Shown here: piece by piece, positions 1 to 9,021 of the stretch | Position numbering within the stretch: position 1 is the first letter of the stretch | Layout of the letters: each line of letters begins with the position of its first letter | DNA from: an uncultured Clostridiaceae bacterium | GTDB taxonomy: Bacteria > Bacillota > Clostridia > TANB77 > CAG-508 | Direction: 5' to 3' | DNA length: 64,000 bases | Assembly (NCBI GenBank): GCA_947642455.1 | Contig: CANRSN010000004.1 | Coordinates: forward strand, 1 to 64,000 | Notes under the pieces: model-generated | What the model saw: only the letters and a program-made list of their open reading frames with translations | The model's database searches: none | What the model was told of the DNA's origin: nothing | Program-made: the position numbers and the translations under genes

Positions 1-203
1 AAAACTAAAATATATTAATATGAGTTAAAAGCTTATTTTACTTTTACAATTTACTAAAATCAACAAAATAGTACTAATTTAATAAAAACATTGCAAACAC
101 TAGCAAATTGTGGTAAAATAATTATGTTAAATTTTTAAATCCTGTTTTACAGGTTGATATATCAATACCAAAAGTAAAAATAATTTTTTCAGGAGGTAGA
201 ACT

Positions 204-1019
204 ATGATATTTTGGATACTTTGGATAATTGGCATTGTAATAACAATTATTACAAAATGTTCAATTAAGAAGAGCTTAAAACCATTCAAAGAGAATATCG
301 GTATGTGGAATGAGAAAACCATTTGTTCACAGGTAAGTCAGCAAGGGACAAAAACAAAAATACTACTTCATCTGCTTGTAATAGTATGCATCATACTTGT
401 AGGTGGAATCGCTGTAGCCAAATTTGTAGGTATGTTTTACACATGTTCTTTCTTGGGTCAAATACTAATAGGCATAATCCCCGCATTTCTTACATACATG
501 GTTGGGTATATGATATTGGGTTTATGGGATTTTGATGATAATCGGTCGCAGTTTTGTTTTGTGCTTGTCTTCATAATCTCAATATTGGGTTGGACAATCT
601 TAATCAATAATTATAACCGAAACATTGAAGAAGTAACAGAAGTCACTGTAGAACAAACACAAGAAAGAAAGCTGTTATACTTTTGCAATGTACCAGTGCA
701 AGAAATAACTGGCGAAGTCAACGGAAGTTCATCCATTTTAGGAGGGAATGTATCAGGAAGTATAGACACAACTCATGAGCTCACATATTGGTATGTAAAT
801 GAAAGTGGTAAAGGACTATTTGATACATCACCAGCTAATTCTTCGGAAATTGAATTTTTAGAAGAAGGAGAAACTCCATATGTAGAGCTCTTGTACTACT
901 ATCAATGCAAAAAAAGAGTAGACCACAACATAGACCTAGAAACTATATCTGAGGAAAACAGATGGACACAATATGTATTCCACCTGCCAAAAACAATAAT
1001 GCAATATACCTTAGACTAA
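204..1019 (+). CDS. Four-pass membrane protein with soluble C-terminal domain, unknown function
   Basis: Function not recognised. The 271-residue protein has four hydrophobic stretches (about residues 3-20, 53-75, 87-108 and 116-133) followed by a hydrophilic C-terminal half of about 135 residues that is probably extracellular or cytosolic. The ATG is preceded by AGGAGGT at a normal distance, and a strong hairpin follows the stop, so it looks like a single-gene transcription unit. It contains one in-frame CGG (Arg, codon 114), which is rare in this window. Confidence 0.7.
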   Translation: MIFWILWIIGIVITIITKCSIKKSLKPFKENIGMWNEKTICSQVSQQGTKTKILLHLLVIVCIILVGGIAVAKFVGMFYTCSFLGQILIGIIPAFLTYMVGYMILGLWDFDDNRSQFCFVLVFIISILGWTILINNYNRNIEEVTEVTVEQTQERKLLYFCNVPVQEITGEVNGSSSILGGNVSGSIDTTHELTYWYVNESGKGLFDTSPANSSEIEFLEEGETPYVELLYYYQCKKRVDHNIDLETISEENRWTQYVFHLPKTIMQYTLD

Positions 1020-1031
1020 TCCAAGATATTA

Positions 1032-1067
1032 AAGTACCTAGCCTCCAGAAATGGGGGCTAGGTACTT
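1032..1067 (+). terminator. Intrinsic terminator after the membrane-protein gene
   Basis: A 15-bp stem with one wobble pair (AAGTACCTAGCCTCC pairing with the downstream GGGGGCTAGGTACTT) and a 6-nt loop starts 13 nt after the stop codon. The U tract is weak, but the stem is stable and could serve both flanking genes. Confidence 0.75.
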
Positions 1068-1098
1068 CTACTCTATAATTCAATATATTATTTTATCC

Positions 1099-1461
1099 TT
1101 AATTATAAATATATCTTTTAACAATTATCTCTTCTACTGAATTTTTAATACTATTCATCTTCTGTACCCATTCCATTTGACTATTAGCTTTCAATTCTTC
1201 AGTTATATTTTCTCTTTCTGCAAACTGTTTCATTAAAGATTCAAACTGCATTTGACATTCTATATCAATATTATATAAATGTTCATATAACTTATTATCC
1301 ATAAATAAAATGATATATTCTGCTTTCTTATGATTTTTTAAATAATTTAATCTCATTCTTCCATATCTACCCATTTGATAATTTTTAAATTTACTTTCTG
1401 CAAGTGTTAAATTTGGCATATAATAATCTCCAACTTTTGTATATGTAATTTTACTATCCAT
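1099..1461 (-). CDS. TnpV-family transposon-encoded protein
   Basis: The 120-residue protein has the TnpV pattern: an N-terminal Y-x-x-x-GDYYMP segment, LTLAE, YGRMR-x-x-YLK, a middle LYEHL segment, and the conserved ITEELKA...QMEWVQKMN block near the C-terminus. TnpV proteins are carried by conjugative and mobilizable elements of gut Clostridia; their biochemical role is not established. A good RBS (AGGAGG on the minus strand) precedes the ATG. It sits divergently from a MobV relaxase, which fits a mobilizable-element origin. Confidence 0.8.
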   Translation of the reverse strand: MDSKITYTKVGDYYMPNLTLAESKFKNYQMGRYGRMRLNYLKNHKKAEYIILFMDNKLYEHLYNIDIECQMQFESLMKQFAERENITEELKANSQMEWVQKMNSIKNSVEEIIVKRYIYN

Positions 1462-1639
1462 TCTAAAAATCCTCCTAAAATTTAATTTTACTACTTTTAG
1501 AACTATAATTTTATATCTGCTAAAGCTATTTATAAATACAAATTTTCATAAAGTGTACTTAATTTAATCTTACTGGGTTAGGAATATTGACTAAAGTCAA
1601 ATTCCTATGCTACGAAGCAATGTCAAAAGGAGGAAAAAG

Positions 1640-3031
1640 ATGAGCGAAGAATTAGCATATTCTATTCACTTGGGTAGTGATAAAAACAAAACAGCAAAAG
1701 CCAAAGAAGTTGCAAAAAATAATCCATCTGGAGAAACATCATTTTCAAATAATGGAATACAAAATGCTACTCAATTATCAAAAGTAAATAAGCATAATTT
1801 AAGAGATTATGATAATGATAAAGAAAATATACAAATAATTTATGGAACTGATAATTTATACCAAGATATGCAAAACTTATATTTTCAAGAATTTGAACAA
1901 GCAAGAATTGAATATAATAAAAAACAAACTCGTGAAGATAGAAAAATAAAAGATTATTTTAAGCATATATCACAAGATAAGCAAAAAGATTTAGCTTGTG
2001 AATTTATCATAGAACTCGGAGATATGGATTTTTGGAATTATAAAGATGACTATTACAAAAGGGGAATGTCACAGGTTTATAAAGAGCAAGTGCGAGATTT
2101 AATAAGAATTGTACCAGAATTTAAAGTAGCAAATGCAGTAATTCACTTTGACGAAACATCTCCACATATGCACATTGTAGGAGTTCCAATAAAAGAAGAT
2201 TATAAAAGAGGTATGAGAAAACAACCTGCCAAGTCAAAAGTCTTTACGAAAGAATCACTACAACAAATACAAGATGAAATGAGAATTTGTTGTATAAAAT
2301 CTTATAATAAAGTCTACTGCGAAAATTCACTATTAAAACAAAAGAAAAAAGGTAGAAATCGAGACATAGACATTAAAGATATGGGAGATTATAGAGAAAT
2401 TAAAAGGCAATTAGAGAAAAAAGAAGAAAGACTAAAGGAAGCAAATAAGCAAACTAAAAAAATAGATAATACAAGCAATGATATAGATAAAATTTTAGAT
2501 AATTTAAAACCTACTTTGATGAATAAAAATAATATGGTTATTTCAAACGAGGATGTCCAGAAAATCAAAAATTATGCAGAAGATGTAAAAGATATAACCC
2601 AGACAGTAAGAAATGTAAATGACTTAAATATGGCAATTAAAGATTTCGAACATTCTACTTTTGAAATAGAAAAAGAAAACCGTTCACTTAAATATGAACT
2701 AGAACTAAAAGATAATGAAATTGGCAGTCTAAAAAAGGAACTATCTACTAAAGACAAGATTATTAGCAAATTACAAACTGAAAAAGAAAAACTAAAACAA
2801 GAATTACAGAAATTCAAAGGATTTTGGTATAGTATTATGAGCCATTTTCACAAAAGAATTTGCTATGATAAAGATGAAAATTATAAAATTGTAAGTGATG
2901 ACCTATATAAGCACGGAATATTTGACAACAACGATAATGAAATTGCAAATAATATTGCTAGAAAAGTAACTATACCAGATGAAAATAAGCAAAACAAGAA
3001 TAAAAAGAAAAATAATGATACCAGATTTTAA
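1640..3031 (+). CDS. MobV-family relaxase (Mob/Pre plasmid mobilization protein)
   Basis: 463 residues from the ATG at 1640, chosen because AGGAGG lies just upstream; an upstream in-frame ATG lacks an RBS. The N-terminal half is a MobV relaxase domain with the metal-binding signature HFDETSPHMH near residue 173, which would nick one DNA strand at an oriT and stay covalently attached. The C-terminal half is coiled coil (about residues 240-400) and lysine-rich at the end, as in Mob/Pre proteins. It appears full length. A small gene follows 15 nt later and is probably co-transcribed. Confidence 0.85.
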   Translation: MSEELAYSIHLGSDKNKTAKAKEVAKNNPSGETSFSNNGIQNATQLSKVNKHNLRDYDNDKENIQIIYGTDNLYQDMQNLYFQEFEQARIEYNKKQTREDRKIKDYFKHISQDKQKDLACEFIIELGDMDFWNYKDDYYKRGMSQVYKEQVRDLIRIVPEFKVANAVIHFDETSPHMHIVGVPIKEDYKRGMRKQPAKSKVFTKESLQQIQDEMRICCIKSYNKVYCENSLLKQKKKGRNRDIDIKDMGDYREIKRQLEKKEERLKEANKQTKKIDNTSNDIDKILDNLKPTLMNKNNMVISNEDVQKIKNYAEDVKDITQTVRNVNDLNMAIKDFEHSTFEIEKENRSLKYELELKDNEIGSLKKELSTKDKIISKLQTEKEKLKQELQKFKGFWYSIMSHFHKRICYDKDENYKIVSDDLYKHGIFDNNDNEIANNIARKVTIPDENKQNKNKKKNNDTRF

Positions 3032-3046
3032 AAGGAGAAAAATGTT

Positions 3047-3352
3047 ATGGAAGAAAATAAAGTTGAAAATGTAATAAATATAATTAAAAGTATGAATATA
3101 AAAGATAGATTAAGACTTGCAATATGTATGAATGATAGTCAATGGCTTACTTTAAACTATGACAAAAGAGAAATGTATAATAAATTTGATACACATTTAA
3201 GAAAAATTGATGAAGAATATCGAACAACTCTAATAAATTTCGGACAGAGCAAATATTTTATTATAAATTTTACTATGGCAAAACTTATGGAAATGGAACA
3301 ATTTGGACTAAATAAAGTTGCTTTGTATTTGTTTAATAAAGTTAATATTTAA
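3047..3352 (+). CDS. Small helical protein downstream of the relaxase, unknown function
   Basis: 101 residues, mostly predicted helix, no signal peptide and no membrane segment. It starts 15 nt after the relaxase stop with AAAGGAG as RBS, so it is probably part of the mobilization operon. I do not recognise a family. Confidence 0.55.
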   Translation: MEENKVENVINIIKSMNIKDRLRLAICMNDSQWLTLNYDKREMYNKFDTHLRKIDEEYRTTLINFGQSKYFIINFTMAKLMEMEQFGLNKVALYLFNKVNI

Positions 3353-3371
3353 TTCCAGTTCTATATATGAA

Positions 3372-3570
3372 TTGCTATTTGTACTAATTTATGATATAAT
3401 AACCTAAATTTCGCTGATATGCGAAAGGTAACTATTATTTATATGTAAATGTGTAATGCATTTATATAATGGTCGAGATGTTAAGGAGGGCTAATTATGA
3501 AAGACTTTTAAAATTCTTAAAATCGACAAAAGGAAAAATTATACAACTTTTAAGAAAGGAATGGTGTACA
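3372..3570 (+). promoter_or_regulatory. Sigma-A promoter and structured leader of the racemase gene
   Basis: TTGCTA at 3372-3377 and TATAAT at 3395-3400 with 17-bp spacing form a near-consensus promoter. The roughly 160-nt leader holds two hairpins (TTCGC...GCGAA near 3409, and a longer A/T stem at 3443-3466). It also has a strong AGGAGG (3483-3488) in front of a four-codon ORF (ATG at 3497, Met-Lys-Asp-Phe-stop). The real racemase start lies 74 nt further on. This could be translational attenuation or a remnant of an earlier gene start. Confidence 0.55.
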
Positions 3571-4278
3571 ATGAAAACAATAGGAATTATAGGTGGTATG
3601 AGTTATGAATCATCTATCCATTATTATGAAAGAATTAACAATCAAGTTAACGCTGAAGTTGGAAATTTAACTTGTGCTAGAATGATTATCTACAATGTTA
3701 ACTTTGAGGAAATAAGAAAGTTCATGTTAAATAATGAGTGGGACAAGATTGGTGTTGAACTTGCAAGTATTGCTATAAAGTTGGAAAATGCAGGTGCAGA
3801 TTGTATTGTAATTGCAACTAACACAATGCACAAATTAGCAGATTATGTTCAGAAGAAGATAAATATTCCATTGATTCATATTGCAGATTGTGTTGCAGAA
3901 AAGTGTAAACAAAGTAAAGTATTTAATGTTGGCTTATTAGGCACTAAATACACTATGGTTGAAAATTTCTTAAAAGATAGATTAAAAGAAAATGGTTTAA
4001 CCGTTACAACTCCAGAGAATCAAAAAGATATAAACGAAATAGATAGAATAATATTTGATGAGTTATGTAAGGGAGAAATAAAAGATTTATCTAAGAAATA
4101 TTACACAGATGTAATTAACAAAATGATTGAAACTAAAGGGATAGAAGGAATTATTTTAGGGTGTACTGAAATTGAAATGTTAATTAAACCTAAAGACATA
4201 CAAATTCCAATATTTGATACAACACAATCACATATTGATTCTATTGTAAATATTTGCATTGAGAAAGTTAGTTTATAA
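3571..4278 (+). CDS. Aspartate/glutamate racemase family protein, YgeA-like
   Basis: The 235-residue protein starts with the GIIGGMSYES nucleation motif of the Asp/Glu racemase superfamily. The first catalytic position carries threonine (Thr83, in ATNTMHK) and the second cysteine (Cys198, in GCTE). This Thr/Cys pair is the arrangement known for E. coli YgeA, which has broad-specificity L/D amino-acid racemase activity, rather than the Cys/Cys pair of classical aspartate racemases. ATG 3571 is preferred over upstream in-frame ATGs because AAGAAAGGA sits just before it. Substrate is unknown. Confidence 0.82.
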   Translation: MKTIGIIGGMSYESSIHYYERINNQVNAEVGNLTCARMIIYNVNFEEIRKFMLNNEWDKIGVELASIAIKLENAGADCIVIATNTMHKLADYVQKKINIPLIHIADCVAEKCKQSKVFNVGLLGTKYTMVENFLKDRLKENGLTVTTPENQKDINEIDRIIFDELCKGEIKDLSKKYYTDVINKMIETKGIEGIILGCTEIEMLIKPKDIQIPIFDTTQSHIDSIVNICIEKVSL

Positions 4279-4293
4279 AGGAGTATAGTTTTT

Positions 4294-4333
4294 GATGGAA
4301 TAGGGACTTGCATTGCAGGTCTCTATTCCATTA
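4294..4333 (+). terminator. Hairpin after the racemase gene
   Basis: TGATGGAATAGGGAC pairs with GTCTCTATTCCATTA across an 11-nt loop, with one mismatch in the stem. There is no clean T tract, so termination efficiency is uncertain. Confidence 0.5.
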
Positions 4334-4358
4334 ATCCCACGAATTTTCAATAAATCTA

Positions 4359-4386
4359 TTGCAATTTATTAAAAATATGATATACT
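4359..4386 (+). promoter_or_regulatory. Promoter of the candidate structured RNA
   Basis: TTGCAA at 4359-4364 and TATACT at 4381-4386 with a 16-bp spacer; the predicted start is near 4393. Confidence 0.5.
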
Positions 4387-4392
4387 TTAGTA

Positions 4393-4572
4393 AATTGATT
4401 GATTTTTATATCAATCGTCAAGAGAGCCGAAAGAAGTTGTAGATATCTACGTCAACGGCACCAAGATGGAGTTATGCGAACTCCAATATGTTATATAGGC
4501 AGGTTTTTATATCAAAATGCCTATATAAATCGCAGAAAAACCTAGTAAATAAATACTAGGTTTATTTTTATT
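4393..4572 (+). ncRNA. Candidate structured small RNA, about 180 nt, with its own terminator
   Basis: No convincing ORF lies between the promoter and the terminator. Successive stems can be drawn: TTGATT...AATCAA near 4395-4416; an outer GCCG...CGGC (4426-4458) enclosing GTAG...CTAC; GGAGTT...AACTCC (4468-4483); and a long TATATAGGCA...TGCCTATATA stem (4492-4526). It ends in AACCTAGTA...TACTAGGTT (4539-4562) followed by a T-rich stretch, a standard intrinsic terminator. I could not match it to a known RNA family by eye. Confidence 0.5.
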
Positions 4573-4854
4573 CTATAAAAAGGGAAATACACCATATATA
4601 AAAATTTATTACCGCTTCGTAACATAGTCAAAAGTAGTATTGAAAACTGAACTTTATCAGACCCACTAGGAATTTTAAAACTCATATTTTGCACCACCTT
4701 TGAACTATTTTTAGTTTATATTAGTATTCTACAATTTTGTAGTGATTATGTATAGTTGAAAAGAGAATGAATTTTAGTTTAAAAATAGTTGAAAATAATA
4801 ACAAATAATGTATAATATACCCTAGATAAGTTTATTAAACAGAAAGGGGGGGAG

Positions 4855-5007
4855 ATGTTTTCATTATATAGGGGAAATGGCAAAACATGGGCAGAAATGA
4901 CACCACAAGAACAAAAGGTATGCTTGATAATAATAGGAATAATGGCTCTAGCTTTAATCATTTATGGGATATACTACTTCTTCAAGAAGAAAAAAAATAA
5001 ATTGTAA
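4855..5007 (+). CDS. Small single-pass membrane protein (50 residues)
   Basis: A short ORF preceded by a purine-rich RBS (AAAGGGGGGGAG) and a promoter (TTGAAA 4789-4794, TATAAT 4811-4816). The first 20 residues are hydrophilic, residues 23-43 form one membrane helix, and the end is a lysine cluster (FFKKKKNK), giving an N-out/C-in prediction. It lies upstream of the surface-protein/sortase pair and may belong to the same cell-envelope module. Function unknown. Confidence 0.55.
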   Translation: MFSLYRGNGKTWAEMTPQEQKVCLIIIGIMALALIIYGIYYFFKKKKNKL

Positions 5008-5108
5008 ATTGTTGCTTTTTGTTGAATATTTGTATATAATGAAACAAAAATACATAAAAATATAAGACATAAATACATTAAGAAAAAATTTAGGGAGGAA
5101 TTTTAAAA

Positions 5109-6434
5109 ATGAAAACAAAAAAATTAGTTTTTTTAATAATAGCTATAATGTCTTTAGTGCTATTATTAAGTGCAACAAAAGTTAATGCAGAAACAGATGT
5201 GAGCAATAAAACATGGGTATTTGGTATAACAAATACTTTAGACATCGCAACAACACTAGATACCGACCCAAATGTTTTTGGTGAAGATGGACTAGGAGAA
5301 CCAGCAATAACAAAAGAAGATTTTAAGAAAATTGAAGTAAAACAATTAGTCCGTGGAAATACATATATAGTTTGGGATGGCAATACTGCTAATAAAATCG
5401 CTAATTGTACTTTAAGTGTAAATGGAGTTGAATTTGGCACTTTAGAGCAAACAAATACAAAATTATGGGGAAACTTCCAAGGCGATGGAGATATTTGTGC
5501 ATATATTTTAAAACTTAATAAAGATGCAATATTACCAACAGAAGAAAATAATGGTTATTATTATATAGATACATCTATTCAAAATTGGACTTTATTACTT
5601 CCAAGCGATGTAACTTTAATAAATGAAGATAAAGACAAAAACTACAATGAAGCGGATAAAAATTATGTGGAAAATTTAATAAAAGAATTTCAAGATACAA
5701 CGCCACCATACTGGATTTATATGGATTTATATTTATATGATGACCAAGGTATGAGTATAGAAGATGCACTAACTAAAAAGTTTAATGATGCTAGTATTAC
5801 ACTTGAACCTGATGGAAGAGTAGCAGGAGATATTGACTTTTTAGAAAAAGGTTTTTGGGTTTGTAAAAATAATGTACGATATCAACAAATACAAGTTCAT
5901 GCAGACATTTATAGAGTAAGAAAAGATGTAAAAGTTGATAACAATATATCAATAAGTGGATTACTACCAGATGTAAATGTAAAAGTTGAACAAAAAGAAA
6001 ATAACGAAATGGTTACAGAAGTTAATAATGTAGGTTATACAAAAGTGTTAGGTACTTACGAACTTACATTGACAGGTGCAACTAGTTTAGCAAATCCAAT
6101 AGACATTACATTTGAATTAGGAACAGAATACAACGGACAAGTAGCTTATATACTACATAAAAAAGCAAATGGAAGTTATGAAAGGTTTGAAGAACAGATA
6201 AAAGATGGTAAAGTTACAATAACAGTAAGTGAATTATCTCCTTTTGTTGTTGCAGTTAAAGAAAATAGCCAAACAACTACACCAAGCCAAACAGAACAAG
6301 ACAAAACACCTACAACAAATAAAGGCGAAAAAGATACAACACCAAAAACTGGAATAATAGATATAATAGGTTATGTATTAGTTACAACAATATTAAGTGG
6401 TATTGGAATAGTTGCATTAAAGAAAAAAATTTAA
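5109..6434 (+). CDS. Secreted surface protein with a sortase-type cell-wall anchor (TPKTG)
   Basis: 441 residues. A signal peptide covers residues 1-27 (MKTKK, hydrophobic core, cleavage after ATKVNA). The middle is a mixed Thr/Asn-rich extracellular region with no enzyme motif I recognise. A linker rich in Thr, Pro and Lys (about 380-410) leads to TPKTG at about 411-415, a 20-residue hydrophobic helix and a KKKI tail: a complete cell-wall sorting signal with TPKTG instead of LPXTG. The next gene, 67 nt on, is a class B sortase, so the two are likely substrate and enzyme. Confidence 0.8.
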   Translation: MKTKKLVFLIIAIMSLVLLLSATKVNAETDVSNKTWVFGITNTLDIATTLDTDPNVFGEDGLGEPAITKEDFKKIEVKQLVRGNTYIVWDGNTANKIANCTLSVNGVEFGTLEQTNTKLWGNFQGDGDICAYILKLNKDAILPTEENNGYYYIDTSIQNWTLLLPSDVTLINEDKDKNYNEADKNYVENLIKEFQDTTPPYWIYMDLYLYDDQGMSIEDALTKKFNDASITLEPDGRVAGDIDFLEKGFWVCKNNVRYQQIQVHADIYRVRKDVKVDNNISISGLLPDVNVKVEQKENNEMVTEVNNVGYTKVLGTYELTLTGATSLANPIDITFELGTEYNGQVAYILHKKANGSYERFEEQIKDGKVTITVSELSPFVVAVKENSQTTTPSQTEQDKTPTTNKGEKDTTPKTGIIDIIGYVLVTTILSGIGIVALKKKI

Positions 6435-6501
6435 TGGTTTGCTATAATGTATATGGGTAGTATTTATTATATACTACCCTATTTTTAAAGTGAGGGGTAT
6501 A

Positions 6502-7281
6502 ATGAAAAAGAAATCAAGACATAGTAAACAAAAAAACAAATTGAAAAAATTATGTTTAATAGTTTTGGTATTAGTTTTTATTATTGGAATTATTTACATA
6601 GGTTGTTATTTTTATAATATAAATAAAGATAAAAAAGAAAATACAAACATATTAGAGAATATTGAAATAGATAATACTCAAATAACACCTCAAAAAACGG
6701 AAATGATGTTAAAATTAGAAGAACTACAAAAGGAAAATAGCGAAATCATAGGTTGGTTAGAAATAGACGGAACTAATATCAATTACCCAGTATTACAGGC
6801 TACTGATAATGACTTCTATTTAACACATAATTATAAAAAGGAAAAAGCAAGAAGCGGAAGTTTGTTTTTAGACAAAGACTTTGATTTAAAGAATGGTAGT
6901 AGTAATTATTTAATATATGGTCATAGAAATAAACAAGGCTTAATGTTTGAAGATTTACTAAAATATGCTAAAGAGGATTTTTACAAAGAACATAAAACAA
7001 TAAAATATACTACTAACAAGGAAGATGCAACATACGAAATATTGTCAGTTTTCTATTCAAGAGTGTATTATAAAAGTGAAAAGAATGTTTTTAGATATTA
7101 CTATTTTGTTAATGCAGATGATGAACAAGAATATAATAATTTTATAAATGAAGCAAAAAAAGCAAGTATTTATGATACAGGAGTAACAGCAGAACATGGA
7201 GAACAACTACTTACACTTTCTACTTGTGAATATAGTCAAGAAGATGGAAGGTTTGTAATAGTGGCAAAGAAAATAAAATAA
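6502..7281 (+). CDS. srtB: Class B sortase
   Basis: 259 residues from ATG 6502; an upstream GTG overlaps the GAGGGG ribosome binding site and was not chosen. The N-terminus has a basic patch and one membrane helix (about residues 17-38). The catalytic domain shows the sortase triad: His141 (YGHRN), Cys242 (LSTCEY) and Arg250 (DGRFV), with class B features such as NYPVLQ and the long insert before the catalytic Cys. It would cleave between Thr and Gly of the sorting signal and join the protein to the wall. The preceding TPKTG protein is the obvious substrate. Confidence 0.9.
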   Translation: MKKKSRHSKQKNKLKKLCLIVLVLVFIIGIIYIGCYFYNINKDKKENTNILENIEIDNTQITPQKTEMMLKLEELQKENSEIIGWLEIDGTNINYPVLQATDNDFYLTHNYKKEKARSGSLFLDKDFDLKNGSSNYLIYGHRNKQGLMFEDLLKYAKEDFYKEHKTIKYTTNKEDATYEILSVFYSRVYYKSEKNVFRYYYFVNADDEQEYNNFINEAKKASIYDTGVTAEHGEQLLTLSTCEYSQEDGRFVIVAKKIK

Positions 7282-7290
7282 ATATAATGA

Positions 7291-7324
7291 TATACCTACT
7301 AATTAAATTTAGTGGGTATTTTTG
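7291..7324 (+). terminator. Terminator of the sortase operon
   Basis: TACCTACT...AGTGGGTA stem with A/T-rich loop, followed by TTTTTG, 10 nt after the sortase stop. Confidence 0.75.
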
Positions 7325-7411
7325 TATGCAAAATTACTATTACGTACTTTTAATTTTCCGATAACATCGCCAAAATTGGTATAATATATAATAGTTATAG
7401 GAGGTACAAAA

Positions 7412-7674
7412 ATGGATAGAACAAGTATAAAAAATTAACAAACGATGATAACAACGATATACAAAAAATAGTAACTGATAAAGCCTATGCCCTATATGGA
7501 AAAAATTTACCAAAAGAAATACAAGAAAGATTAGATACAGAACTAAATTCAATTATAGAAAATGAATTATTGTTACGTGATATAGCGATGCCATCAGAGT
7601 ATAGAGAAAGAGAACAACATCATATTTATAGAGCAGAAATTGAAAAACAATTATTAACAGAATATAAATGTTAA
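7412..7674 (+). pseudogene. Frameshifted fragment resembling the C-terminal part of PolC
   Basis: AGGAGGT precedes an ATG that stops after eight codons. The next frame is open for about 78 codons and contains AYALYGKNLP and RLDTELNSII, which resemble the segment of DNA polymerase III PolC around LYG-x-PLP and RL-x-x-ELNSII. The rest does not look like PolC. It is most likely a decayed fragment brought in with the accessory DNA. Confidence 0.35.
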
Positions 7675-7684
7675 ACAAATATAT

Positions 7685-8031
7685 ATGCCTAAAAATGCAA
7701 TTTTAAAAAGTCAAATAAAGGACAAGGTATCGATAAATACATTTTATGATTTAGAACAAATTCGATTATTTCTGTAAATAATTCTGAATACAGTAAGCAT
7801 CCATCAACAGAAACATTAAAAAGGCTTAATTCAATAAATAGTGAAATATATAGGATAGACGAAAAAAGAACTATATGGGTAACAAGTGATGGAACTAAAA
7901 TTGAACTGACTTTTTTAAATATCAATATTAATGGTAACAAAAATAATAAAATATCAATGATATTAGAGGATGAATATTATTCTTTAATTTTTTATTGTAA
8001 AGTATTACCATCTTTGTCAACTACTGTATAA
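7685..8031 (+). pseudogene. Decayed hypothetical gene
   Basis: A 31-codon ORF from ATG 7685 stops, and a second frame without a start codon is open to the TAA at 8029-8031 (84 codons, with IDEKRTIWVTSDGTKIELTF as its best-ordered part). The two could be one gene broken by a frameshift near 7760. No family recognised. Confidence 0.3.
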
Positions 8032-8041
8032 ACTCCATTTT

Positions 8042-8437
8042 TTAATTGTAAATAATTCTGTAAGAAACTTCTTCTTGAATAAGGTTTTCGTGTTTGTATA
8101 AAGATTCATCAATATTTGGAGAACACATATTTTTAGGAATATAAAATACATTATGTGGAAATCCATTCAGTTTTGGTAAATGTTGAGTTTTAGTATCTAC
8201 TACAGTAACAAAACAATTAGAATTTTTACCATCAATCTTGAATAAAGTATTTTTTGGCATTTGCTTTAATCTTAATATATCTCTGGAATTATCAAGAAAA
8301 TTATAAAGTGAATAAATAAAATCATTTATAAAAGAATCTTTAAGATTAGAATTGCTAGAATGTAAATTCTTGTCAAGCTTATTAGTAACATTTGCCAAGG
8401 AAACAACGGTAGAAGATAAAAACTCATTTAAATCCAT
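8042..8437 (-). CDS. Hypothetical protein (131 residues)
   Basis: Open reading frame on the minus strand with a helical N-terminal half and a mixed C-terminal half. No clear RBS precedes the ATG and no family is recognised, so it could be a remnant. Confidence 0.35.
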   Translation of the reverse strand: MDLNEFLSSTVVSLANVTNKLDKNLHSSNSNLKDSFINDFIYSLYNFLDNSRDILRLKQMPKNTLFKIDGKNSNCFVTVVDTKTQHLPKLNGFPHNVFYIPKNMCSPNIDESLYKHENLIQEEVSYRIIYN

Positions 8438-8587
8438 AAGAAAATTACATTATATAATGCAATGATTTGACTAAAAATGCAATATGATTTGTTGTCAAAG
8501 ATTAAATTTTGTGTTAAAATATCAATAAACATTATAGAATATTAAAAATAAGAAAAATTTTATTCAGAATCAAGTTAAAACAAAAAA

Positions 8588-8606
8588 GTGCAGATGATGT
8601 CTGCAC
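8588..8606. terminator. Short GC-rich hairpin upstream of 8623
   Basis: GTGCAGATGATGTCTGCAC forms a 7-bp stem with a 5-nt loop 17 nt before the next start codon. It could be a terminator for leftward transcription or a regulatory hairpin. Confidence 0.4.
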
Positions 8607-8622
8607 AAATTAGAAGGCTTAC

Positions 8623-9021
8623 ATGAAAGAAAGTAATATCATATTATATGAAACAGATGATGGAAAAATAAACATTGATATTATATTAAAAGATGAAACA
8701 ATTATGATATTAGAAATATTTCATTATCAAGAAAAAGAACAATTACCAGAATATTCAAAAGATTTGGGGATAGACTTAAAAACTATTGGAAATAAACATT
8801 TTGGATTAGGTGTTAAAGACATAATGGTGGCAAAAAGATTTATTGAAGATAATAAGCTAAATGAAAAAGAAATTATTATAAATAAAGGAAGATATTGTTT
8901 AAAATTGTCAAAAGACATACAAGAATATTGTAATACTAATAATTTAAGAATTGATTATGTAGTAAGAAATATAATGATTACATGCACATGTAATATAAAA
9001 GAAAGTAGGAAAAATAAATGA
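8623..9021 (+). CDS. Hypothetical protein with a RhuM-like N-terminus
   Basis: 132 residues. The first 27 residues (ETDDGKINIDIILKDETI) resemble the start of RhuM/Fic-associated virulence proteins; the rest does not, and the end (CTCN, basic tail) looks unrelated. It may be a fusion or decayed gene. The stop overlaps the next start as ATGA, so the two genes are translationally coupled. Confidence 0.5.
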   Translation: MKESNIILYETDDGKINIDIILKDETIMILEIFHYQEKEQLPEYSKDLGIDLKTIGNKHFGLGVKDIMVAKRFIEDNKLNEKEIIINKGRYCLKLSKDIQEYCNTNNLRIDYVVRNIMITCTCNIKESRKNK

